The notes beneath the pieces are model-generated. The model was not told the origin of the DNA. It saw only the letters and a program-made list of their open reading frames with translations, and made no database searches. Below, one piece after another: positions 55,801 through 64,000 of a stretch of 64,000 nucleotides of DNA. A program made the position numbers and the translations under genes. Source of the stretch: Sphaerolaimus hirsutus (lineage: Eukaryota; Nematoda; Chromadorea; Monhysterida; Sphaerolaimidae); assembly GCA_964036195.1 (NCBI GenBank), contig OZ038451.1, positions 27,545,927-27,609,926 on the forward strand. The letters are read 5' to 3'. How positions within the stretch are numbered: position 1 is the first letter of the stretch; the number at the start of each line of letters is the position of its first letter.

Positions 55801-56474
55801 GGCGACATCCCCAAAATTGTAGATTTTTACCCCTCCCACAGCTGGAGGTATGGCACCCGCGGTGCAAGAAATCAGTGGGGGTTGGACCTGTGTGGGACAC
55901 TAAAAAGCCACGAAATTTTTTGCACTTAGGGTGACCCACTATGTAGGGGGTCGCCGTGACCCCTCCAATTCATGCAAAGTAGAGGGGGGTTGCGCCAATA
56001 TCTACCCCAAGTTTAAGCTCCTGGCACATCCTAGAACTGGAGATAGGACATCAGAAGTAAAATAAAAAATGGGGGCCGGACCTGATCGGGAAGGTGTTTG
56101 AATGACTTTCTCCATCAAGACTATGCGCAGATTGGATTTATTTGATTGAAAAAATATCAAGAACATAGGTAGTAGGCATGATATAAGATAGAAAATAAAA
56201 AGAAATAAAATTAAAAAGAAATAAAAATTTCCCAAAACCCCAAAACCAACGTCTATTATCCAACAATTTGAGCCAGGGCAAAATTTTGATCACTTTATTC
56301 CTATAATTGTCTTCCTCCGCGCATGGATTTTCATCCAACCAGAGTGTCCTCAATTGTGTACATTGCTTCAAGTGTTCTATTTCATCGAGTGAAGTGACAT
56401 TATTTTTGCGCAGATAAAGTTCCTCCAATTGTTTGCAGTGCGATATGGGTTTTAGCGACTGGATGGCATTGACA
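49874..56474 (-). CDS. CFAP410: CFAP410 (C21orf2)-like leucine-rich repeat protein with Gln/Met-rich insertion; first exon(s) not found
   Basis: Exons in transcription order: 56474-56251, 53727-53579, 53322-53182, 53110-53035, 52938-52826, 52759-52670, 51933-51706, 50472-50311, 49984-49874 (stop). The first visible exon has two leucine-rich repeats and a cap: LEELYLRKNNVTSLDEI, LRTLWLDENPC, ILPWLKLLDN. PVTKEEVLEA follows directly, as in CFAP410 (LDNQAVTEEEL). The last exon, VIAITNLLDELDVHSLRYVI, matches the family's C-terminal helical domain. CFAP410 works in cilia and DNA repair in vertebrates. Between these ends lie about 280 residues rich in Gln, Met, Ser and His, including a poly-Gln block, not found in the 256-residue human protein. 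Phases agree throughout if exon 7 uses a GTTGCA donor; the stronger-looking GTATGT four bases earlier would break the frame. The N-terminal start exon was not located and may lie beyond 58 kb. Confidence 0.78.
50479..50806. mobile_element. Palindromic MITE (GGCCGGAATTAGAGCTCAGC) touching a splice acceptor
   Basis: GGCCGGAATTAGAGCTCAGC and GTCGATTCGACGTGAAATG on the left are mirrored by CATTTCACGTCGAATCGACG and GAGCTCTAATTCCCGC on the right. Its left end is only about 6 bp from the acceptor of the CFAP410-like exon at 50472. On the gene strand, the sequence in front of that acceptor is therefore mostly transposon. Confidence 0.75.
51356..51692. mobile_element. TA-target MITE, CCGTTTATACTCG subfamily
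   Basis: It is bounded by TA-CCGTTTATACTCGAATAAG and CTTATTCAAGGATATATGG-TA. It ends 13 bp from exon 7 of the CFAP410-like gene, on its donor side. Confidence 0.7.
51748..51842 (-). repeat. CAA/CAG repeat coding poly-Gln
   Basis: Mixed CAA, CAG and CAT codons on the minus strand encode a Gln/His run (QQHQQHQQHLQQQQQHLQQ) in exon 7 of the CFAP410-like gene. The mix of codons suggests an old, protein-level constraint and not a pure microsatellite. Confidence 0.9.
52101..52466. mobile_element. TA-target MITE, CCGTATTTCC family
   Basis: It is bounded by TA-CCGTATTTCTCGAAATAAC and ATTTCGAGGAAATACGG-TA. It lies in intron 6 of the CFAP410-like gene and is most similar to 38646-39102. Confidence 0.8.
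53764..54253. mobile_element. TA-target MITE, CCGTATTTCC family
   Basis: It is bounded by TA-CCGTATTTCCTCGAAATA and ATTTCGAGGAAATACGG-TA. It begins 37 bp upstream (gene sense) of the acceptor of exon 2. CTCGGGACCAC/CACTATGAAACAATCA blocks occur several times; that is the motif into which the hAT element at 79-1221 jumped in another copy. Confidence 0.82.
54513..54631. mobile_element. Truncated TA-target MITE
   Basis: It begins CTGTATTTCCTCGAAATACC after TA. Its right half is missing where the long inverted-repeat element at 54632 starts. Confidence 0.5.
54632..56099. mobile_element. Long inverted-repeat element of about 1.47 kb
   Basis: AACACCTTCCCGATCA and GGCCGG on the left are mirrored by CCGGACCTGATCGGGAAGGT on the right. 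The symmetry continues through GACGTCCTATCTCCAGTTC, TCCCACACAGGTCC and AACATTACTGTCCCACAC to a centre near 55380, so each arm is about 700 bp. No protein is evident. It lies in intron 1 (as visible) of the CFAP410-like gene, 152 bp after the leucine-rich repeat exon. Confidence 0.8.
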
Positions 56475-56749
56475 CTGCGTGGGTTTTGTTATATTTTTGT
56501 CGCTGCACACATTAGTCCACAAATGAAATTTTTAAAACTTGCAACTTTTTTAAATTTAAAAACATTTTAAAAACCTTTAATAACGCATAAATCGGCCTTG
56601 AACGCATTTGAGTTTACCGGAATGAGTTATTTTTACTCTGCGTCAACTGTAGTTGACGAATACCGATTCCAGTAAACTTCAATGTTATTCAAAGTTTTTT
56701 TTATGAGTTAACTAAATTTTTACTTTACTAGAAGTGAACAAGTGTGGGC

Positions 56750-57350
56750 TATTTACACAGGTCCCGGCCGGGGACCGGGACCCGGCAAAAAATTAAAAAA
56801 ATACAAAAATTAAAAATTGGTTTCTACGGGTTATTTGCATGTTAATTAAGGTAATTATCACCAAATAAGCATGCGCAAAATTTCCGCAGGACGTTTAAAC
56901 ACGCTGACGAATTTTTGTCTGGACGGTATGTAAAAGTTTATCGATTTGGCTCAATTTTTGCATGCGTGTACTCATGCGTGTGGTTAGTTCGCATGCAAAA
57001 TTTCAGCTCGGCGCGGTAAGTGGTTCTCATTTTTTTCACTCTTTAAATTTTTTCAATCACTGTATTTTTGTACAGTGCTTGAAATATTGCCGGGGTCGGG
57101 TCCCCGGCAAAATCAAAATGTCCCCGATTGGGGCCGAACGGCCCCGGATAGGAAATTTTTTTTTCAGTAAACAAAGAATTTTTGTCCCCGATCGGGGTCG
57201 ATCGGCCCCGGTACCACACGAAAATTAATGGTACTTTTTTGCACTTTGTGGTAATTGTCCCCGACCGGGGCCAAACGACCCCGGTAAGAAATATTTTTTT
57301 CTGTAATTAGAAAATTAGTGGCCCCGGTCGGGGTCATTCGTCCCCGTTTG
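56750..57350. repeat. CCCCGATCGGGGCC dyad repeat cluster
   Basis: At least five short palindromic blocks such as CCCCGATCGGGGTCGATCGG, CCCCGACCGGGGCC and GGTCGGGTCCCCGG are spaced by AT-rich DNA, strongly contrasting in composition with the neighbourhood. No terminal inverted repeat or coding frame was identified. Confidence 0.6.
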
Positions 57351-57913
57351 TAAATTTTTGTTTCAACACCACTATTTTTGGGAAATGAAGCGTTTTTTGC
57401 TTCATTTCGTTCGTTGTCCATTTTTTGTTTTCGTTTTTGTTTTTCAGCGGTTCTCCTAATAGAACGACAACCCCAATAGTGCGGCACTTTTTGGCACACT
57501 TTTGCGGTCATGAAATCAAGAGAATTGCACCCTCCAATAGATGGGTGGGTAAAAGTTGATGCGAACTGCGCTGTTCTATTACATGAATGGCGAGTATTTA
57601 TACTGTCAATGTTCTTTTTTGAGCAGATTTCGACCGCATTTATGATCACTGTTTGCTCATTGAACAGAGGGATCATAGTGCGGCATACGCGCTTTGTACT
57701 TTACACACGATTATCTGTTTGCATATGCCCTGCGGCACCATTTTTTGATCTCCGAATGATCGAGATTGCGATTTACAATGACCCGTGGTGCACAGCGGTA
57801 ATTACTTGGGAACGTTATGTAGATGACGGAATATTCTTTTGATCATTTTTTACAGTCGGGTATTTACTGTGGCATTATCTCTATATTGCAATGGGGCATA
57901 GAGTGAACTGTTG

Positions 57914-57920
57914 TATAAAA
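57914..57920 (+). promoter_or_regulatory. TATA box (TATAAAA)
   Basis: GTATAAAAGG lies 99 bp upstream of the ATG at 58019. A pyrimidine-rich CTCTTGTCACTT about 30 bp downstream could be the transcription start. Supports a core promoter for the membrane-protein gene. Confidence 0.65.
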
Positions 57921-58018
57921 GGAGAAACTTTTTGCACTCTTGTCACTTATTTGCCTCTGTCGAAACTTATTACTCTCTACCACTACTACCTCTATCACTG
58001 TCAATTCAAAGAGCGAAA

Positions 58019-59332
58019 ATGGGCATTTTCGGCATTGTTTCCCTTATCGTTCCAGTGATCTTTTTTGGCGCGATCCTTTTGGGTTTGTTTCCTGTTTGAT
58101 TGGACTTGACGTTTTATTTGTGCGTGGTAAATATTTACCATGTCTAAATTTTTGTACTTCTGCATGATAAATATTTACCATGATTCAATTTTGTTGTTTT
58201 ATGCCTAAATTTACCATATTTGGTTGAATAATCCCTGGCGAATAATGATCCCTTGAATAATGGTTGATCCCTGGCGGATTATTTTTTCGTCTTACATTTT
58301 TGAGGGGGATTATTATTTCGTCACACGTTTCAAGCATGTTGCGTCAACTCATGTTGCTTTATTAGCAAGATAACCTGATGTTTTTGTTCAAATTCATTCC
58401 ATTATAATGTTGTTGGCTTAATAGATTTTCTAGATATGCAGTCATGCAAACTTGTAACATGTTATCCCCACCCCACTCAGAGGAGCTGAGGTCGTCTCCT
58501 ACGGTCAATATGGACGATCTCGTGCTCAACAGCAACAGCACTGAGGTGTTGTCGCGTGCGCGCCGCGCATTCGGCAGTTCGGTGCATTTGCCGCTGGAGT
58601 TGCACGAGACGACCGAGGCGCCCGCCTGGCTGGCCGAGGCGCTCAACGGGGCGAACACGACGCAGCCGTGCACCACGGTCATGTGCGAGCTCTTCACCAA
58701 GCTGAACGACCTCACCGCCAAGATGCAACAATTACCCCAGATGGTGAGTGCTCCCATTTTCCGCGTTCCGTTCAGTAGTGGATGCTGAATCAAAAAGATT
58801 GCTGGCGATTGCTGCGTGGTACAAAAAGATAGTGCAAAAAACCTATCACTTAGTAATTGTTGTTAAAAGATAGAAATCAAAATCGATTCTCGAATAACTC
58901 CCTCCACGTGAAAAAGTTCACATTGAGTACCGTATTTACTCGATTAATTCCCCCCTCCCCAATGATAGAACAAAGATATCCTTGTACACGGAGTATAGTG
59001 AATAAGATTTGATTAATTGGTCCGTGTTGGTTTTGTAAAAGGGCCATAGCGCTGGCGATTTTTGCATCACTGCTCGGCAGTGACAAATTACTCCGCGGAT
59101 GAGTTATGGTAGTCTACTGATTTGTTTGTGGTAAAAAAACATAGTGGAGCAATTGTTAGCTTATGCGCTTATCACAACGCAGAAAAAGCCGCGCGACTCG
59201 TCGTCACCCTCCATGTACTTCCTGATTCTGGGACAGCTGATCGTCATCATCATTCTCGTGGGCATCGCTGCAGTTTTTTTCACCTACTACAAAAAGTTCA
59301 TGCAGGGCAACCGCGTTCTGCATGAAGTGTGA
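58019..59332 (+). CDS. Small type I membrane protein, 169 residues, function unknown
   Basis: Exons: 58019-58082, 58481-58743, 59150-59332. The phases fit exactly (21 codons plus one base; two bases plus 87 codons; 60 codons plus stop). The start has a good context (GAAAATGG) behind a TATA box. Residues 1-21 form a hydrophobic signal peptide. The ectodomain carries N-glycosylation sites (NST, NTT), two Cys (CTTVMC) and RARR at a possible furin-type cleavage site. One C-terminal membrane span follows (LILGQLIVIIILVGIAAVFF), then a short basic tail (KKFMQGNRVLHEV). Exon 2 is strikingly GC- and CpG-rich compared with everything around it. I do not recognise the family. An upstream AG at 59143-59144 gives a different frame and was not used. 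Confidence 0.72.
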
Positions 59333-59936
59333 GAGGCCATTGTCAAAGTTTTTGTTGTTTTTTTGGTTTGGGAATTTTGGGAAATTGGCAAATTAGGAAA
59401 TTGTCGTTGTTATGTTAAATTTGTTTGTTTACAAAGTTACTTTTTTTCAGTCGACAAAAACAAGAGAAGTGAGTGAAAAAGTTCTATAATTTTGAAATGA
59501 TCTTTGTTATAGTGAGTTGATGGTCAGATATCTGATAAGTTCAATATTTTCACTGAGCTACTGGTAAGTGTACCAGCTGTAATTAGCTAGTAAGTGTATA
59601 ATTTGAGCTGTTGTTCAGCCAAAATTCAAAAAACAAAATTCACATGATTTTGTTGCCCATATTTCTGGCTGATATGAAACTTTATTGCGGAATTATGGAA
59701 CTTTTTTGTTTTGTAACAGTAAACAAACCATGTAAACTGGTAAACCATAACTGCTCTTACATAGACAAATTGGTTATTCATTTGTTTATTTACTAATTTT
59801 TAGATTTTTGATTTTAGTGTTTTCTGAAAGTGTTGTGTAAGATAATGTCGTGCAAGTAGACTTGACTTGAAGTGCTTTACTTTAGACTGTCTGTAAACTG
59901 TTTTTCTGTAGACTTTATAATTATATACTGTATGGA

Positions 59937-59942
59937 AATAAA
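59937..59942 (+). terminator. Poly(A) signal AATAAA, membrane-protein gene
   Basis: A canonical hexamer about 605 bp after the stop at 59332, giving a plausible 3' UTR of about 0.6 kb. Confidence 0.5.
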
Positions 59943-60045
59943 ATAGAAGATTAAGAAAATTTGGTTTACAATGTAACATCATAAGTATATAATTATAAAG
60001 TTTTCGACAGTGTAAGTGTCATTGTATGTCACATCTATGTAGGTA

Positions 60046-60262
60046 CAATATTTCCTCGAAATACCCCCTCGAATAGCCCCCCTTCTCAAAATACCTGGAA
60101 CTGAATCTGAAACTGAAAAGACTTAATACGTTAGTATCAATTTTGCGAAATGTTTGACACAATAATACGTGCCCCGGCTCGAATAAGCCCCCCCCCTTGA
60201 AATGTCTCACAATTTCCACTATGAAAAAATGGATCCCCGGGGGATATTTCGAGGAAGTACTG
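60046..60262. mobile_element. Decayed TA-target MITE
   Basis: It runs from CAATATTTCCTCGAAATACC to ATTTCGAGGAAGTACTG, both ends with substitutions relative to the family. Confidence 0.6.
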
Positions 60263-60269
60263 TCATTCA

Positions 60270-60990
60270 ATGCGTTCTAGTTTATTTTTATATTCTACTT
60301 TGACATTCTGCGATTCTGATATTTTATTTTGGCTATTCTGATTTTGATGTCTGTCATTCACACTTGTACACTTAATTCACAGCAAGTTATAACGCAGTAA
60401 AGTTTTGATTTGATAAAATGCAAGGTGAAAAATGCAGTTCAAAATGAGAACAAATGAATAAATAAATTCATAAATGAATGAACACGTAATAAATGAATAC
60501 ATAAATAAGATTTTGACAGCGAGTCGCTTTTGATGACGTTTCCGAAAGTTGACCCCTCAAACAAAGTTCTCGCACAAGTGAAAATCTTGAATACCATATT
60601 TGGAATTGGCATACATGTGCAGTTATGTATGTCATGTACACAAGGCATGTGTATTTTTCCTGCTTTTATACATTTCTTCCACTTTAAATAAATATAGTGG
60701 ATTAAAATGTAAGCTTTTGAACTGAGAATGTCTCTGAATCGAGATGGCAAAAGAAAAGATGGCAAAAAAGAAAAAGATAAAAAATATTACAAATAACTGG
60801 TTAGAGACTTTGCATGTTTACATGACGTACAGTACTGAACATTCAGTCCGAATGTCATACGAAGCTTTTTAAACGCAAATTCGAGAAAATACTGTATATG
60901 ATAGGAAACCGATAGAAATTCACTTTCAAAAATTATGGAATGGTTTAACTTTTGCAATCGTTATCAAACTACAAAACATCTTTTTGTGCA
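60270..60990. other. Intergenic DNA without a supported gene
   Basis: AT-rich, with ATAAATGAATA repeats near 60455-60510. Tail-to-tail position between the membrane-protein gene (+) and the gene at 60996 (-). Probably contains the 3' UTR of the latter. Confidence 0.55.
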
Positions 60991-60995
60991 AAGAT

Positions 60996-63938
60996 TCACT
61001 CAGTGATTTCTACATAGAATACAAAATGCGGATTGTAGTTTGCAGTGTAGCGGTGGGAATGGTAGCCACAAGTTGGGCCATATTTGTCATTTCCTTTTGC
61101 GTTCTTTGCAGACGTTTTCATTTGTCCATCATAGACAATTGGCAATCCCTTGTAGTTTACGACTGTCGTGTAGTGCGTCGTCGATTTTGTTTCCACGTTT
61201 TCCCTGAAATTTTCAGCACATAGGGATTACAAATTTTCAATGTGGTATTTAAATACCATGAATTTTTTTATCTGACCTGTAAAAATGAGCTGTAGGAAAC
61301 AGTGTTTGTTGGACCAGTTCTGGTTGTGAATTTCGTGTAGCATGTACCACTCCTGCGCACTTGTACCTGTGTAAATTTGTATGTGTACATATAGGTATTG
61401 CCAAACATACCATATTACTTCGAATTATCCCACCCCTTGAAATACCCCCCCCCCTCAAATTGAGTGTAAAGAGAACGTACATCACAAATACCGTAGTTTG
61501 TGATGTGTACACACCTATAAACACATATACATCTACGTTCGATTTTTCTACGTCTGCGTATGGGGCATTTCCAAAAATTTCTGGCAAAATAATAGACCCC
61601 CCTCGAATTAACCCCGCCTCAAATTTTGCTGGCAAATTAATAAACCCCCTGGGGGTATTTTGAGGTAATACGGTACACTCATTTCATGGTATTTTCATTA
61701 AAATTGATTACTACCTTCTTCTGTTGACGACGAGCTCCTTGGGCATGCTGCGGGGCAGCAGCAGTGGGTCCATCAAAGAATCTTCATCAGAAAACGATAG
61801 TTCAAATGCCAACAGCCATGCTTTTGCTGGGCTTTGTCCGTCGATGGCATATTCAGCACAGTTTGTCACTTTGCGTCCATCCTGATTTTCTTTATGGAAC
61901 CTGTTGTTTCAAATCGTAAATGTAGTTATTTTTAACGTAGATGTGTAATTTGTAATTTCAATAAAGTGGCTTACATGCATGGTACGTTTGGTACTTTACT
62001 GTATTGGTCAACCAAGCCAAACTGATCGAAATAGCCTGGGTATGGCACCCTGCCATCAGCAAACAGTTGCAGCACCTTTGGCAGCACCAGGTGCGTGTTT
62101 TTGCGGTCCGATCTTTTCTGTTTTGCATATTTCATTAAGATGTGTTTTTTATGAAAAAATGGGTGTCAAGAATACAATGGTTCTTTTACATAACAAGTCA
62201 AGACAGCTCGACTTACCACCAAGGATTGCGGTGGCTCTTTGGTGTTTGTGAATTTACTCTCAAGGTAAGCTGTGTATGACACTGCGCACCAGTCGTACGA
62301 GTTGCCGAATGTGATTGTGTTGTACTTTTCTGGCCGCAATGCACTCCATGTTGCTACTGTATAGTCTTCAGCATTGCGTTGTGAACACTGTTCGTATTCA
62401 CAGCGGAAAAAACATCGGCTATCAAGTTGTTCTTTTTTGAACAGTGCATTCACGTAATCAGCCACTTCTCCAGTCAGATCCATGACTGGTCTGGTGACAG
62501 TTTGATCAGCGCTTTTCCTTGCATCCGCAAAATCGTTGAGTGCGCTTCTCTCCTTTCTTCTGGCTTCTTTGTCACCTTTGTTGCCCATCAATCGCCACAC
62601 GTGCACTGTTGTGTCAGCTCTAGCCTTATCAATACGTCTTTCATGCACAGCCTCAAGATTTTTTACGAGACTAGCGTCACCGTTTCTACCTCCTTTGGAC
62701 ACGATATTCAGCAATTTTGCATCAGTTTGCATCTGGTTTGTAGATTATCGTGGTACACGTATTTAGTGAACAAACACAAACAAAACAAAAAACGTACAGG
62801 GAGCAGAAGAGTGTACAGCAAGGTATCCAGTGATGCTGTGCACTGCAGGATCATTGGATCCATTGATCGATCATTGTTTCCCCCTTTCCATGGGCTGAGT
62901 TCACTGTGAAGGTAATACAGTGTAGAAATTGTAATGTATTTATTTTGAATAACTTACCCCTGCAGTTGGCACAGCGGACAAAGCCAATATTTGGCTGTAT
63001 CTTTTGGAGGACTTAGTTCCTTTGGCATGCACTGCAACTTGATCACCTTCTTGTCCAGCCCAACTGCGTTGCAATGATACTTAAGGTCTCCCCTTTTGCA
63101 GTTACTATTTGAGCACTGTCGTGTTGTCCACTTCACTGTTGCAGGTACGTGTTTCACATTAGGGAAGGCGCACACACATTCCCTGCGGTCGAATGTGTAC
63201 TTTCATTTTCTACACTGAAGTTTGATTTTGTTTCAGATGAAATGTGAATAAAATGTAACCTACCTCTCAAAAGTGAATGTTCTATTCCTTTTTGTCTGAT
63301 TTAGATACATGTGACTTTTCATTTCGTCCTTTGATGCTGCAGGTACTTGCGGAATCGCATCGGTTTGGTTTAATTGGTTTTCTGTTGAGTAGATTATTTC
63401 TCTGTACGGCTCAATATACGTTCTGTAGAATTTTGACAGCTCATTGTCCTCGGAGCATTTGAAATTGGCCTGCCACTGCTTTGGGTAGATCCTGCGTTCA
63501 TTGTATATTTAGCAATCTTCACAATATATAGCCGCTAACATATATATATATATAAATATATTTCCTTACTTTTTCGTGCTGTAGTCACCGCGCATTATGT
63601 CGACTAGATGAGCAGTCAGGTATTGAACAACTCCTTGAACTGTCAATTTGTATTTGGGACCTCTTGGTTGAGTCCACATAATAGTTACTTGGGGTCTCAC
63701 CCTGTTGCTTGAACACGCAGCAGCCGCCTGTGTGAGTTTACATTGCATTGAAAAATAAAAATTATGAAAATTGGTTGCAATAATTAACCATTAGTTCCGC
63801 ATTGTTCTCGGTCACCTCTGTATCGTCTCTGGTGGGATCATAAACATTCACGAAAGTCAGTTCAGTGTCCACTGGATGCAAGAATCGGTGCAGAATGTAT
63901 ATTTTTCGCAAATCGTGCAGCAGAATCATATATGGTTT
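60996..63938 (-). CDS. Unrecognised Cys-containing multi-exon protein, 5' part outside the window
   Basis: Exons in transcription order: 63938-63789, 63727-63570, 63491-63264, 63182-62958, 62903-62798, 62732-62217, 62075-61975, 61900-61715, 61366-61277, 61203-60996 (stop TGA). Every junction is GT-AG and in phase, which makes a real gene very likely. About 610 residues are visible. Exon 4 is Cys-rich (CVCAFPNVK, RQCSNSNCKRG, WLCPLCQLQG), possibly a zinc-binding or disulfide module. Exon 6 is a charged region with an Arg/Lys-rich segment followed by CFFRCEYEQCSQRN. Exons 7-10 include LFADGRVPYPGYFDQFG and CAEYAIDGQSPAKAWLLAF. No signal peptide or membrane span is visible in this part. I could not assign a family. 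The 62075 acceptor (GCCAAAG) is weak. Confidence 0.65.
61410..61673. mobile_element. TA-target MITE, CCATATTACTTCG variant
   Basis: It is bounded by TA-CCATATTACTTCGAATTA and TATTTTGAGGTAATACGG-TA. It lies in the intron between exons 8 and 9 of the unrecognised gene. Confidence 0.7.
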
Positions 63939-64000
63939 CTGTATGTTGTGGAGAAATGCCATCAATATTGATCACTCTATCGTGCAATTTTATGCGCCAT

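Noticed and set aside
57164-57676. 170-residue minus-strand frame through the CCCCGATCGGGG cluster
   Set aside because: It crosses a repeat cluster and CTAATAGAA-type MITE remnants, without splice-supported extension or family similarity.

Overview
This is invertebrate animal nuclear DNA. Genes are split by many short GT-AG introns, the background is AT-rich, and more than thirty short non-autonomous DNA transposons fill introns and intergenic space. The encoded families (Rab GTPase, RUN/PTB adaptor, thrombospondin type-1 repeat protein, the cilia protein CFAP410) are metazoan. I cannot name the phylum. There is no operon, CRISPR array, recognisable tRNA or rRNA, and no transposase gene that I could find.

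Layout. 12-1603: a three-level nest of transposons. 3061-10780 (+): a 12-exon gene with a RUN domain, a PDZ-like segment and a C-terminal PTB domain. 10781-13018: transposons only. 13019-16225 (-): a Rab15-like small GTPase. 20526-23475 (+): the first five exons of a secreted matrix protein. 24860-25059: exactly 200 N. After the gap the same two genes appear again: Rab exons 1-3 at 25799-26622 and the matrix gene at 32698-47840, this time continuing to its stop. 49874-56474 (-): a CFAP410-type leucine-rich repeat protein with a long Gln/Met-rich insertion. 58019-59332 (+): a small type I membrane protein behind a TATA box. 60996-63938 (-): an unrecognised Cys-containing multi-exon gene that probably continues past the window edge.

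The two halves around the gap (about 14.37-24.86 kb and 25.27-37.14 kb) match in order and orientation and differ mainly by transposon presence or absence. The simplest reading is that two allelic contig ends were placed side by side. That would give one Rab gene and one matrix gene in reality. A true recent tandem duplication remains possible.

The most interesting protein is the matrix gene. It has a signal peptide, a thrombospondin-like module split by an insert, a Thr/Pro/Ala mucin-like exon, two long exons of Tyr/Pro/Gln repeats (unit QPATQKPYAQPAQQSYG), and a closing thrombospondin type-1 domain. Nearly every intron is in phase 1. It looks like a secreted structural or adhesive protein; that role is inference. 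The two halves also act as a natural transposition experiment, because several insertions have a matching empty site in the other copy.
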